Source: Frankia umida
GTDB lineage: Bacteria; Actinomycetota; Actinomycetes; Frankiales; Frankiaceae
Length of the DNA: 64,000 nucleotides
NCBI RefSeq assembly: GCF_023242945.1
Contig: NZ_JALKFT010000027.1
Coordinates: forward strand, 5,023-69,022
Reading direction: 5' to 3'
Shown: one piece after another, positions 42,980-51,991 of the stretch
Layout of the letters: each line of letters opens with the position of its first letter
How positions within the stretch are numbered: position 1 is the stretch's first letter
Notes under the pieces: model-generated
The model's database searches: none
What the model was told of the DNA's origin: nothing
Seen by the model: the letters and a program-made list of their open reading frames with translations, nothing else
Program-made: the position numbers and the translations under genes

Positions 42980-43936
42980 ATGACCGCTACCAGGCCTGCT
43001 ATCGAGGTCTTCGGACTCACCAAGTCCTACGGTGACCACACCGTGCTGGACGGCGTCGACCTGACCGTCGCTCCGGGCACCGTCTACGCGCTCCTGGGGC
43101 CCAACGGCGCCGGCAAGACGACCGTCGTCAACATCCTCTCCACGCTGCTGGCCCCGGATGACGGCGAGATCCGCGTCGCCGGCTTCGACGTACGACGCGA
43201 GCCTGCCGGGGCGCGCGCCGCGATCGGTGTCACCGGGCAGTTCTCGGCGATCGACGAGCTGCTCACCGGCCGCGAGAACCTGCGGCTGATGGCCGACCTG
43301 GCACACCTGGACCGGGCGACCGCGACAACCGCCGTCACCGTGATGCTGGCACGCTTCGACCTGGTCGACGCGGCCGACCGGCGGGCGCAGACCTACTCGG
43401 GCGGCATGAAACGGCGCCTCGACCTGGCGATGACGCTCATCACCCGGCCCCGGCTGATCTTCCTGGACGAGCCGACGGCCGGTCTTGACCCGCGCAGCCG
43501 TCGCGGCCTGTGGGCGATCGTGCGCGAACAGGTCGCCGACGGCGTGACGGTGCTGCTGACGACGCAGTACCTCGAGGAGGCCGATCAGCTGGCCGACCGG
43601 ATCGGGGTCCTCGACCGGGGCCGCCTGGTCGCCGAGGGCACGGCCGCCGAACTGAAGCGTCGGGTGCCCGGCGGGCACGTGTCGGTGCAGTTCACCGATG
43701 CGGCGGGGCTGTCCGCCGCGGCGGCGGCGCATCCGCAGGCATCCACCGATGCCGAGACGCTCACCCTGCAGATACCCGGCGACGGCAGCATCGCCGGGCT
43801 GCGCCGTGTGCTCCACGGCCTCGACGACGCCGCCGTGGCCGGCCTGACGGTCGGGGCCGCCGACCTCGACGACGTGTTCCTCGCGCTCACCGGCCGCACG
43901 GCCGAGGCGCCCGCAGCCGAGGAGGTCCCCGCATGA
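42980..43936 (+). CDS. ABC exporter ATPase, DrrA/daunorubicin-resistance type
   Basis: The 318-residue ATPase powers export by the next gene's permease. Walker A is LLGPNGAGKTTVVNILSTLL (residues about 36-55), the Q-loop GVTGQFSAIDELLTGRENL, signature TYSGGMKRRLDLAMTLI and Walker B LIFLDEPTAGLDPRSR. The C-terminal 80 residues match the DrrA-specific extension (DLDDVFLALTGR). The start is ATG 42980; the stop overlaps the permease start (ATGA). Such pairs export drugs, antibiotics or lipids and often confer self-resistance. The substrate is unknown. Confidence 0.92.
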   Translation: MTATRPAIEVFGLTKSYGDHTVLDGVDLTVAPGTVYALLGPNGAGKTTVVNILSTLLAPDDGEIRVAGFDVRREPAGARAAIGVTGQFSAIDELLTGRENLRLMADLAHLDRATATTAVTVMLARFDLVDAADRRAQTYSGGMKRRLDLAMTLITRPRLIFLDEPTAGLDPRSRRGLWAIVREQVADGVTVLLTTQYLEEADQLADRIGVLDRGRLVAEGTAAELKRRVPGGHVSVQFTDAAGLSAAAAAHPQASTDAETLTLQIPGDGSIAGLRRVLHGLDDAAVAGLTVGAADLDDVFLALTGRTAEAPAAEEVPA

Positions 43937-44727
43937 GCACCGCCCACACCGTCCGTGACTCGGCGACGATGCTGAAGCGCAACCTGCTGCACATCCGCCG
44001 CTATCCATCGCTTTCGATCATGCTGATCGCGCAGCCGATCCTGTTCCTGCTGCTGTTCGTGTACGTGTTCGGCGGGACTCTCGGCGCCGGCCTGCCGGGC
44101 CAGGACGGCGGCGGAGACCGCGGGGACTACCTGGTGTTCATCACGCCGGGCATCCTGTTCCTGACCGTCACCAGTGTCGCGCTCGGCACCGCGATCTCGA
44201 CCGCGACCGACATGACCACCGGGATCATCGCCCGGTTCCGCACGATGAACATCGCCCGGCTGTCGGTGCTCACCGGCCACGTGCTGGGCGCCGTCATCAG
44301 GACCGGATGTGCCGTGGTGATCGTGGCGGCGTTCGCGTTCGGACTCGGGTTCCGCGGCGACGCGGGTCCGCTCGGCTGGCTCGGCGCGGTCGGGCTGCTG
44401 ATGCTCATCGCGTTCGCGCTCACCTGGCTGACCGTCGGCATGGGTCTGGCAGCGGACAGCGTCGAGACGGCCAGCAACACCCCGCTGTTCCTGATGATCC
44501 TGCCGTTCGTCAGCAGCAGCTTCGTGCCGACCGACGCGATGCCGGCCGGGCTGCGCCAGTTCGCGGAGCATCAGCCGTTCACCCCGATGATCAACACTCT
44601 CCGGGCGCTCGTGACGGGGGCGCACACGGACTCCGACCTGTGGTTCGCGCTCGGCTGGTCCGCCCTGATCGCGCTGGCCGGCTACCTCTGGTCGCGCCGG
44701 CTGTTCCTGCGCGTGCCCGCGAAGTAG
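43933..44727 (+). CDS. ABC-2 type exporter permease (DrrB-like)
   Basis: The 264-residue inner-membrane protein of the ABC-2 family has six predicted spans. It starts with a cytoplasmic HTVRDSATMLKRNLLHIRRY, then PSLSIMLIAQPILFLLLFVY. FARFRTMNIAR-type coupling is seen as IIARFRTMNIARLSVLTGHV. The conserved late motif is FLMILPFVSSSFVPTDAMPA and GLRQFAEHQPFTPMINTLRA. The ATG 43933 has GGAGG upstream and overlaps the ATPase stop. It forms the membrane part of the exporter. Confidence 0.91.
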   Translation: MSTAHTVRDSATMLKRNLLHIRRYPSLSIMLIAQPILFLLLFVYVFGGTLGAGLPGQDGGGDRGDYLVFITPGILFLTVTSVALGTAISTATDMTTGIIARFRTMNIARLSVLTGHVLGAVIRTGCAVVIVAAFAFGLGFRGDAGPLGWLGAVGLLMLIAFALTWLTVGMGLAADSVETASNTPLFLMILPFVSSSFVPTDAMPAGLRQFAEHQPFTPMINTLRALVTGAHTDSDLWFALGWSALIALAGYLWSRRLFLRVPAK

Positions 44728-44739
44728 GAGACTGGCACG

Positions 44740-45537
44740 GTGCTCACGATCAGCCAGCTGGCGTCGTACGCCGGCGTCACCGTGCGCGCGGTGCGGCACT
44801 ACCATGCCAGGGGCCTGCTGCCGGAACCGGAGCGCGACCACTCCGGTTACCGGCGCTACGACGCCCACGCCGTCGTCGAGCTCGTCCGCATCCGCACCCT
44901 CGCCGAAGCCGGTGTGCCACTCGCGCGCGTGCGCGAACTGTTGGCCGCGGGCGAGCAGGAGTTCGGCGCGGCCGTCACCGACATCGACCGGCGCCTGCGC
45001 GCGGAGATCAGACAGCTCCAACGACACCGCGAGCGGATCGCGCGGCTGGCAGCCGGGGACAGCCTGGCACTACCACCGGAGGCGGTGGCCTACCTGGACC
45101 GGATGCGCGCGCTCGGACTGCCGGACCGGATGGTCGAAGGCGAGCGGGACGCCTGGATCCTGATCGCCGCCCAGCTCCCGGAGCACATGCCCTTCTACAT
45201 GAAGGCCAAGCAGCAGCAACTCGACGATCCGGCGACCCTCCAGCTCTACCGCGATCTGGTCCACGCCGCGGACTGGGAGCCGGACAACCCACGCGTCGCG
45301 GCCATGAGTGACCAGCTCGTCGCCCTCTTCGAGGCTGACGGCGAGGGAGAGGGAGCGGGAGCGGAGGGCTACCAGGAGGCCATGCCCGACGAGCTCGCGC
45401 AGCTCCTCGATGCCGTTTTCCTGGCCTCGGTGCGGATCGCCCCTCGACTCCTCGAGCTACTGGAGGAACGCGGCTGGCGCGGATGGACCAAACTCGAGCG
45501 CATCCCCACGCCCCAGCGGGCAGCTGCCTTCGACTGA
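44740..45537 (+). CDS. MerR-family transcriptional regulator
   Basis: The 265-residue regulator has an N-terminal MerR winged helix (LTISQLASYAGVTVRAVRHY HARGLLPEPERDHSGYRRYD, residues 2-41), a linking coiled coil (RLRAEIRQLQRHRERIARLA), and a long C-terminal domain of unknown ligand specificity. A short acidic Gly/Glu stretch (ADGEGEGAGAEG) lies near 210. The start is GTG 44740 with AGGAG upstream, 12 bases after the permease stop. It is in the same operon as the exporter and probably induces it on sensing the exported drug. Confidence 0.88.
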   Translation: MLTISQLASYAGVTVRAVRHYHARGLLPEPERDHSGYRRYDAHAVVELVRIRTLAEAGVPLARVRELLAAGEQEFGAAVTDIDRRLRAEIRQLQRHRERIARLAAGDSLALPPEAVAYLDRMRALGLPDRMVEGERDAWILIAAQLPEHMPFYMKAKQQQLDDPATLQLYRDLVHAADWEPDNPRVAAMSDQLVALFEADGEGEGAGAEGYQEAMPDELAQLLDAVFLASVRIAPRLLELLEERGWRGWTKLERIPTPQRAAAFD

Positions 45538-45739
45538 GGCCGAGGCTGACAAGGTCGCCCCGCCGGGACGACTGGCTCATCGACGGATCGCTACGGCGCA
45601 TCTCGTGGATCTTCGATCATCCTCGCCATCCACGCCTTGCGACGCCGCTGGCTTGTGCAGGCGACCCAGCACCACCCCTGGGCGGCGGGGGTGGCGGCGC
45701 TGGTGCTGCCGGGCTCGGAGTCACCCGCTCCGGGCGGGG

Positions 45740-46207
45740 CAACTGAACCCGCTGACCGTCGACGGCACCAACACCATCATCGATGACTGGATCACCCTGG
45801 CCGGAGGCCGCAACGCCGCCCAGATCAGTGGCAACGGCAAGCAGGTGACCAAGGAGCAGATCGCCAGCTGGAGCCCCGACGTGATCGTTTTCGCCAGCAG
45901 CACGATCGCCGGCAACGACACCGGGCAGCAGACACTGGACAAGCTGGCCACCGATCCGTTCTGGGCCAACGAGCCGGCACTGCGCAACCACCGGGCCTAC
46001 ATCAACCCGTCCGGCGTCTTCCTCTGGGACCGGTACGGCGTCGAGGGAGCACTGCAGATCCAGTGGGCAGCCAGGACCCTGAACCCCGACCTGTTCACCG
46101 ATCAGAACATCGTCCAGAAAACGAAGACGTTCTATCACGACTTCCTGCACTACGACCTGACCGATGCCGAGGCGACACGAATCATCAACGCCCAGAATCC
46201 CGCATAG
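45740..46207 (+). pseudogene. Siderophore/cobalamin-type binding protein, N-terminally truncated
   Basis: The reading frame matches the second lobe of FecB/BtuF-like periplasmic binding proteins: DGTNTIIDDWITLAGGRNAA, SWSPDVIVFASSTIAGNDTG, LRNHRAYINPSGVFLWDRYG and TKTFYHDFLHYDLTDAEATR. The signal peptide and first lobe are missing; the open frame upstream runs out of phase through the end of the merR gene. Bases 45538-45739 hold no recognisable gene. No transporter genes accompany it. Confidence 0.7.
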
Positions 46208-46374
46208 CGCAGGTTGCCGAAGAGCAGCCACATCCGAACGGTGTCGGTGGCCGGCTCCGCAAGAAGCGGGGAGCCGGCCACCCGCCGTTCCAGGACGGAT
46301 CTCACCCGGGTGCCCGCGCACGTTCCGCGCGGTCGAAGCGGAACGTCGACGTCGGTACGTGCGTACCATCCGCC

Positions 46375-46863
46375 ATGAGGTCTGCCGCGTACAGCCGATA
46401 TCTCCTGGTGGCCGCCGCGTTCGCCGCGTTCGCCGCACTCACGCTGACCGCCTGCACGGACTCACCTGACCCCGGACCGTCTCCTGCTCGCCCGGGTGGC
46501 GGAAACTCGCGGCCGGTCGCAGGCCAGAACTGCGGGAGCGAACGGATCAGCCTGGATCGGCCGGAGCCCGCAGATGCCAGGCGGTGTTTCCTCGACGCGG
46601 TCGCCGCCAGGCGGGTGGCATCCCTGAAGAGCACGGTGCCCACCACCGAGGGCGATCCGATCGTCTACTTCCTCGCAAGTGACCAGCGAGGCACCATCAC
46701 CGTTGTGATGGACACCAGTCAGGACGGTTTCCGCGGCACCGGTGTTCCCCCGCGCACACGCTACGTCTGCGCCTCGCTCGACCCCGTCCCGCGCATGCAA
46801 CACGGCATCCCCGACGACATCAATGCCCACCTGCACGGCTGCGGCACCCCCACCCCGTTCTGA
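46375..46863 (+). CDS. Small secreted lipoprotein, function unknown
   Basis: The 162-residue product has a signal peptide (RSAAYSRYLLVAAAFAAFAA LTLTAC) ending in a lipobox LTAC, so it would be lipid-anchored on the outer face of the membrane. The mature part contains RCFLDAVAARRVASLKSTVP and a pair of cysteines near the C-terminus (VCASLD...HGCGTP). The motif around DARRCFLDAV resembles small DUF4362-like lipoproteins; this is tentative. The start is ATG 46375. There is no operon partner. Confidence 0.7.
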   Translation: MRSAAYSRYLLVAAAFAAFAALTLTACTDSPDPGPSPARPGGGNSRPVAGQNCGSERISLDRPEPADARRCFLDAVAARRVASLKSTVPTTEGDPIVYFLASDQRGTITVVMDTSQDGFRGTGVPPRTRYVCASLDPVPRMQHGIPDDINAHLHGCGTPTPF

Positions 46864-46940
46864 GACGGCGGCCGGACCACCTGCCTGGAGACGTTCGTTG
46901 TCGGGGCCAGGTCGATGCCAGGTCGACACCACGGCGGCGC

Positions 46941-47035
46941 TCAGGCCACGACGAGAACGACTTTCCCGCGGCCATGCCCGCTTTCGATGTTCCGGTGCGC
47001 GTCGGCGGCCTGATTGATTCCCACCAGCAGCGCGG
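46941..47035 (-). pseudogene. C-terminal scrap of a quinone-oxidoreductase-type dehydrogenase
   Basis: Leftward it reads INQAADAHRNIESGHGRGKV VLVVA and stop. This is the standard C-terminal end of zinc-free medium-chain dehydrogenases (AAxAHRxxExGHxRGKVVLxV). Nothing upstream matches the family. No other gene is visible in 46864-47196. Confidence 0.55.
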
Positions 47036-47196
47036 ACGCTCTGCGACAACGGAAAGACGCCGACCCTGCTGTCGCGCGGGACGGCTTCCCGGAGAAGGAG
47101 ATTCGTGGAACGCCAGGAATCGTGTACATAGGAGAGTTCGACATCCAAACCACAAACATCGCCTGTGGTCCGTAGCGCCGGGCACGGTGGTCGTCG

Positions 47197-48093
47197 TCAG
47201 CCGGCGAAGGGAAGGACGGGCAGGCCGCGGGTGCCGGCGTCGATCGCGAAGATCGCGCCGGCGGCGGGGTGTCGGTCGGTGTCGGTGTCGAGCCGGGACG
47301 TCGTCACGTAGAGCGTGCCCAGGTCGGGGCCGCCGAAGGCGCAGGCGGTGGTCCGTGGCACGGGTAGCTCGATGACCTGGTCGAGGCTGCCGTTCTCGGC
47401 GAACCGGCAGACCGCGCCGCCGCCCCACAGCGCTGTCCAGACACCGCCGTCCGCGTCGACGGTGAGGCCGTCGGGCTGGCCCGGGCCGTCCGCGACCGCC
47501 GCCCAGGGGCGCCGTCCGGTGAGGCCGTCGGCGGGGTCGTAGTCGAACACGTCGATCCGGCGGGTGGGTGTGTCGACGTAGTAGGCCCGCGTGCCGTCGG
47601 GGCTCCAGGCCAGACCGTTGGAGATGGTGACCCCACTCAGGACGACGGTGGTCGTGGCGTCGGGATCCAGCCGGTGCAGGGAGCCGGCGCCGGGTGTCTC
47701 GTCGTAGGCCATCGAGCCGCAGTAGAAACGGCCGTGCGGGTCGCAACCGCCGTCGTTCATCCGCAGGCCGCGCGCCGCCGGCCACAGGCTCGGCAGCACC
47801 CGCCGGGACGTCGAACCCGCCGCGTCCGACCGGAAGGGCGACCCGGCGGGGGGTGCGTCGAGCAGGGCGAAGCCGCGTTCCAGTGCGACGACCGCGCCGC
47901 CGCTCGTTCTCGGCCGGATGGTCGCCGCGATCGTGCCGAGATGGTGGCGCTCGACGGCACCGGTCCTCGTGTCGAGGGCGAGGACGTCGCCCGCGAGGAG
48001 GTCGACGAGGTGCAGGCCGCCCCAGGCCGGCACCCACAGCGGCCCCTCGCCGTGGGTCGTCACGGGCCCGGTTACCTGGTCAACCGTGGTCAC
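47197..48093 (-). CDS. SMP-30/gluconolactonase-family sugar lactonase
   Basis: The 298-residue six-bladed beta-propeller would hydrolyse a sugar lactone to the aldonic acid. Family motifs are THGEGPLWVPAWGGLHLVD, LRMNDGGCDPHGRFYCGSMA (metal-site Asn-Asp), SNGLAWSPDGTRAYYVDTP TRRIDVFDYD and GQPDGLTVDADGGVWTALWG. Metal ligands Glu, Asn and Asp are all present. The start is GTG 48093, which overlaps the aldehyde dehydrogenase stop; the frame further upstream is Arg/His-rich and antisense-like. It is the last gene of the sugar-acid operon. Confidence 0.88.
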   Translation of the reverse strand: MTTVDQVTGPVTTHGEGPLWVPAWGGLHLVDLLAGDVLALDTRTGAVERHHLGTIAATIRPRTSGGAVVALERGFALLDAPPAGSPFRSDAAGSTSRRVLPSLWPAARGLRMNDGGCDPHGRFYCGSMAYDETPGAGSLHRLDPDATTTVVLSGVTISNGLAWSPDGTRAYYVDTPTRRIDVFDYDPADGLTGRRPWAAVADGPGQPDGLTVDADGGVWTALWGGGAVCRFAENGSLDQVIELPVPRTTACAFGGPDLGTLYVTTSRLDTDTDRHPAAGAIFAIDAGTRGLPVLPFAG

Positions 48094-49676
48094 TGCGGGG
48101 ACACCGGTGCCACGCTCGCGGTGTCGGGCACGTCGGGCACGTCTGGCGTGTCGGGCGTGTCGGTGGTGTCGGGTTGGAAGAGTCGGCCGTCGAGGCGTCG
48201 CGGCAGTCGCCACGGGTTGGCGTCGCGCAGCGCCTCGGGCAGCAGGTCGTCCGCCAGGTTCTGGTAGGTGACGGGGCGCAGGAACCGGCCGATGGAACTC
48301 GTCCCGACCGAGGTGAACAGCGAGGTGGTCGCCGGGTAGGGGCCACCGTGCGTCATCGCGTGGGTCACCGAGACGCCGGTGGGCCAGCCGTTCCAGAGCA
48401 CCCGCCCGGCCCGCTCGGACAGTTCCTGCAGCAGCCCGCGGACCAGCGCGGCGTCCTGGGGATCGTCGGCCTCGCCGTGGATGGTCGCCGTCAGCTGGCC
48501 CTCGAGCACCCGGGCGGCGTCGAGCAGCTCGGCTGGGTCGGTGTAGGTGACCAGGACGGAGGCCGGTCCGAAGACCTCGGCGGCCAGCGCGTCCGGGTCG
48601 GCGACCAGCGCGGACACCGTCGCCGTCACCAGTGCCGGTCCGACCGGCGCTGGCACGTCCGATGCTGGCACGTCCGATGCTGGCACGTCCGGTGTTTCGG
48701 GCGTTCGCGTGTTGACGAGGATGGTGGCGGCCGGATGGGCGGTCAACGCGGCCAGGTCCCGGTCGTACCCGTCCTGGAGGCGGTCGTTGAGCATCGCGGC
48801 GCCCGGATGGCCCTCGAGGGCTTCGACCAGTGCCTGCTCGGCGGCACCCGCCGGGGCGAGCAGCAGGCCGGGCTTGGTGCAGAACTGGCCGGCGCCCAGG
48901 GTGAAGGACTCCACGAAGCCGGACCAGATCCGCGGGCCGCGGGCGCGGGCGGCGGCCGGGGTCACGAACACCGGGTTGATACTGCCCAGCTCGCCGTAGA
49001 ACGGGATCGGGTCGGGGCGGCCCGCGGCCAGGTCGAACAGCAGCCGGCCGACCCGGGTGGATCCGGTGAACGCCGCCGCGCGGACCCGGTGGTCGACGAG
49101 GGCGGCCCGTCCGGTGTCGTCGCCTTCGAGCAGGGCGAAGACACCGCTCGGGGCTCCCGCGTCGGTGAGCGCCGCGACCACCAGCCGCGCGGTGTGCCGC
49201 GACAGCCGCGGATGGCCGGGATGTGCTTTGAGCAGAACCGGGCAGCCGGCGGCGAGGGCCGCGGCGGTGTCACCCCCGGCGACGCTGAAGGCGAAGGGGA
49301 AGTTCGACGCGGCGAAGACGAGGACCGGGCCGACCGGGACCATCATCCGACGCAGCTGTGGGCGCGGTCCGGTTGGCCAGTCCGAATCCGCGGTGTCCAC
49401 GGCCACCTCCAGGTAGCCGCCGTCGTCGAGCAGGTCCGCGAACAACCGCAGCTGGAAGGTCGTGCGCACCAGTTCGCCGCGCAGCCGCGCCGGCGGCAGG
49501 TGGGTCTCCTCCCCCGCCAGGGCGGTCAGGCGGTCGGCGTCCGCGTCCAGTGTGGTGGCCACCGCGCGCAGGATGTCCGCGCGCCGGCTCGGTGCCAGCG
49601 CGGCGAACGGCCGGGCCGCGGCCTGGGCCGCCGCGAGCGGATCGGTACCGGCCGGCGGGGTGAGGGTCGGGGTCAA
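48090..49676 (-). CDS. Aldehyde dehydrogenase, alpha-ketoglutarate-semialdehyde type
   Basis: The 528-residue NAD(P)-dependent enzyme matches the KGSADH branch, which oxidises 2-oxoglutarate semialdehyde to 2-oxoglutarate. Landmarks are VFAASNFPFAFSVAGGDTAA, CPVLLKAHPGHP, the coenzyme loop FTGSTRVGR, the catalytic glutamate in FYGELGSINPVF and the catalytic cysteine in GAGQFCTKPG. The start is TTG 49676 (LTPTLTPPAGTDP) because GGGAG lies seven bases upstream and no ATG or GTG fits. Two repeats are odd: ASDVPASDVPA in the middle and an Asp/Thr/Pro tail (DTTDTPDTPDVPDVPD). Confidence 0.88.
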   Translation of the reverse strand: MTPTLTPPAGTDPLAAAQAAARPFAALAPSRRADILRAVATTLDADADRLTALAGEETHLPPARLRGELVRTTFQLRLFADLLDDGGYLEVAVDTADSDWPTGPRPQLRRMMVPVGPVLVFAASNFPFAFSVAGGDTAAALAAGCPVLLKAHPGHPRLSRHTARLVVAALTDAGAPSGVFALLEGDDTGRAALVDHRVRAAAFTGSTRVGRLLFDLAAGRPDPIPFYGELGSINPVFVTPAAARARGPRIWSGFVESFTLGAGQFCTKPGLLLAPAGAAEQALVEALEGHPGAAMLNDRLQDGYDRDLAALTAHPAATILVNTRTPETPDVPASDVPASDVPAPVGPALVTATVSALVADPDALAAEVFGPASVLVTYTDPAELLDAARVLEGQLTATIHGEADDPQDAALVRGLLQELSERAGRVLWNGWPTGVSVTHAMTHGGPYPATTSLFTSVGTSSIGRFLRPVTYQNLADDLLPEALRDANPWRLPRRLDGRLFQPDTTDTPDTPDVPDVPDTASVAPVSPQ

Positions 49677-49720
49677 TGGGTGCTCCCGCTCTGGGGTCTG
49701 TCCGTGCCCGCGGTCCGGTC

Positions 49721-50773
49721 TCACACGCGGAGCAGGATCTTGGTGATGTCGGATGACGGCGTGTCCAGCAGCGCCAACGCCCGCGCGGCGTCGTCGAGGG
49801 CGACCTCGTGGGTGATCAACGGCTCGGGGCGCAGCAGGCCGGCGGTGAACGCGCGGACCGCGTGTGTCCAGGCCCGTGAGGGCGCGCCGAACACCGTGTG
49901 CAGGGTGATTCCTCCGACGACGAGATCGACCGGTACCAACGGATGGTCCTCGGTCGAGGCCAGACCGGTCAGAACCACGTGGGCGCCGCGGCGTGCCAAC
50001 GCGGTCGCCAGGTGGGCGCTGCCGGGCGCGCCGGCCGCCTCCACCACGACGTCGAAGCGCCGCCGCCAACGGGTGCCGGTGGCCGCCTCGTCGGGGCTGA
50101 TCAGCGTGGTCGCGCCGCAGTCGACCGCGAGGTCGGCCCGGTGGGTGCGCGGGTCGACGGCGACGAGTTCGGCCGGTCCTCCCGCGGCGAGCAGCTGTGT
50201 GGCGAGCAGGCCCAGGGTCCCCGCGCCGACCACGGCGATCCGCATACCCGGCACGGCGCCGGCGAGCAGGCACGCGGCGGCGGCGCAGGCCGCTGGTTCC
50301 AGCACGGCGGCGGCACGCAGATCGATGCCGGCGGGCAGGGGGTGCAGCAGCGTGGCCGGCACGATCAGGTGGTCGGACCAGGCTCCGGGGCGGGTGAAGC
50401 CGGTCTCGTCGTACGGGCCGGCGCACAGGTTGGTGTCGCCGCGTCGGCAGGCGGCGCAGATCCGACACGACCACACTCCCTCCGCCACGACCGGCTGCCC
50501 GACCAGCGACGGCGCCACCCCCGGACCCACCGTTTCGACGGTGCCGGACCATTCGTGGCCGGGCAGCACCGGATAGCGGACGTAGCCGGCGGGTCGGGTG
50601 CCGCGCATGATCTCCCGGTCCGAACCGCACAGGCCCGCCCACGCCACCCTGACCAGGACCTCCCCGGCCGCCGGCGCCGCGGGTCGCGCCGGACGAACAC
50701 GGAGCTGGCCGGGCGCGTCGATCCACACCGCCCGATCACCCACGGCTGCCACCTGGTGCTCCGGTGATACCAC
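49721..50773 (-). CDS. Zinc-dependent medium-chain sugar/alcohol dehydrogenase
   Basis: The 350-residue enzyme would oxidise a sugar or polyol. Zinc ligands are in AGLCGSDREI and LPGHEWSGTVE. The structural lobe is CRICAACRRGDTNLC with four cysteines. The coenzyme loop is VVGAGTLGLLATQLLAAGG, with AVDPRT suggesting NAD. The start is taken at GTG 50773; GTG 50743 (VGDRAVWIDAPG) fits family alignments slightly better. It lies between the dehydratase (36 bases upstream) and the aldehyde dehydrogenase (44 bases downstream) genes, so it should be the sugar-oxidising first step. Confidence 0.87.
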   Translation of the reverse strand: MVSPEHQVAAVGDRAVWIDAPGQLRVRPARPAAPAAGEVLVRVAWAGLCGSDREIMRGTRPAGYVRYPVLPGHEWSGTVETVGPGVAPSLVGQPVVAEGVWSCRICAACRRGDTNLCAGPYDETGFTRPGAWSDHLIVPATLLHPLPAGIDLRAAAVLEPAACAAAACLLAGAVPGMRIAVVGAGTLGLLATQLLAAGGPAELVAVDPRTHRADLAVDCGATTLISPDEAATGTRWRRRFDVVVEAAGAPGSAHLATALARRGAHVVLTGLASTEDHPLVPVDLVVGGITLHTVFGAPSRAWTHAVRAFTAGLLRPEPLITHEVALDDAARALALLDTPSSDITKILLRV

Positions 50774-50809
50774 CGGCCGTGGCCTCGGACCGAACCGCGC
50801 GGGTCGGTC

Positions 50810-51991
50810 TCATGTCGACGGCCGCCGGTCGGCCGGCGTCACCGGTCGGGTACCGCGCAGTTCCCAGCCGTCGGCGTACAGGTCGAAGTGGGCGCCCTGG
50901 GAGGGGCGGTCGCGGATGAAGTCGACGTCGAGTTCCACGCCCAGGCCCGGGGCCGTGGGCAGCGCGAAGTATCCGTCGATGACCTCGGGCAGGCCGGGCG
51001 CGGCCTGTTTGACCTCCTCGTCGGCGAAGTCGTTGAAATGTTCCTGGATCTTGAAGTTGGGGGTGGTCGCGGCCAGGTGGAGGTTGGCGGCGGTCAGGAC
51101 CGACCCGCCGACGTTGTGTGGGGCGATGAGCATGTAGTGGGTCTCCGCGGTGGCGGCGAGCTTGCGGGTCTCGGCGATGCCCCCGAGGTGGCCGATGTCG
51201 GGCTGGATGATGTCGGCGGCGCCGAGGTCGAACAGCTCGCGGTACTCGATGCGGTCGTGGATGCGTTCTCCGGTCGCGACCGGCAGCGGGATGCCGGCGG
51301 CGGCCTTCGCCAGCGCGCGCAGGTTCTCCGGTGGCACGGGCTCCTCGACCCAGGACGGCTCGAAGGGCACCAGCGCGGTGGCGATCCGGATCGCCTCGTG
51401 CGGGGAGAACCGGCCGTGCATCTCCACGAGGATCTCCACGTCCGGGCCGACCGCGTCCCGGACGGCCTCGACCAGGCTGATCGAGCGGCGGCGCTCGGCG
51501 GGTTCGAGTTCGGCCCAGCCTGGGCCGAACGGGTCGAACTTCAACGCGCGGTAGCCGCGTTCGACCACCCGGCGGGCGGCGGCGTGGAACTCCTGCGGCG
51601 TGCGCTCCACCGTGTACCAGCCGTTGGCGTACGCCTTGACCTGGTCGCGGACCTTACCGCCGAGCAGGCGCCACACCGGCTGGCCCAGCGCCTTGCCGAT
51701 GATGTCCCAGCAGGCCATCTCCACACAGGCGATCCCGGACATGACGATCTCACCGGCCCGGCCGTAGTCGCCGCGTTTCATCCGTCCGACCAGCGACTCG
51801 ATGTCGAACGGGTCGGAACCGAGCACGTGGTTGCCGGCCGCCTCGTCGAGGTAGCCGAGCAGGGCGCGGGTGTGGCCGAGCATCCGGGTCTCCCCGACCC
51901 CGACGAGCCCGTCGTCGGTGTGCAGCCGCACATAGGTCAGGTCCCGCCACGGTGTGCCCAGCACGAACGTCTCGAGCCTGGAGATCCTCAC
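50810..51991 (-). CDS. Enolase-superfamily sugar-acid dehydratase (mandelate racemase subgroup)
   Basis: The 393-residue TIM-barrel enzyme would dehydrate an aldonic acid to a 2-keto-3-deoxy acid using Mg2+. Metal ligands are Glu in ILVEMHGRFSP, Glu in WVEEPVPPEN and Glu in ATGERIHD. The catalytic Lys-x-Asp appears in YRALKFDPFGPGW. The His-Asp dyad lies in IIQPDIGHLGG and MLIAPHNVGG. The N-terminal capping domain has RLETFVLGTPWRDLTYVRLH. The start GTG 51991 overlaps the stop of the preceding gene. The exact substrate (galactonate, fuconate, pentonate or other) cannot be read from the sequence. Confidence 0.9.
   Translation of the reverse strand: MRISRLETFVLGTPWRDLTYVRLHTDDGLVGVGETRMLGHTRALLGYLDEAAGNHVLGSDPFDIESLVGRMKRGDYGRAGEIVMSGIACVEMACWDIIGKALGQPVWRLLGGKVRDQVKAYANGWYTVERTPQEFHAAARRVVERGYRALKFDPFGPGWAELEPAERRRSISLVEAVRDAVGPDVEILVEMHGRFSPHEAIRIATALVPFEPSWVEEPVPPENLRALAKAAAGIPLPVATGERIHDRIEYRELFDLGAADIIQPDIGHLGGIAETRKLAATAETHYMLIAPHNVGGSVLTAANLHLAATTPNFKIQEHFNDFADEEVKQAAPGLPEVIDGYFALPTAPGLGVELDVDFIRDRPSQGAHFDLYADGWELRGTRPVTPADRRPST

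Noticed and set aside
47694..50576. 960-codon plus-strand frame across the sugar-acid operon
   Set aside because: It is antisense to clear lactonase, aldehyde dehydrogenase and alcohol dehydrogenase genes and has no recognisable domain.
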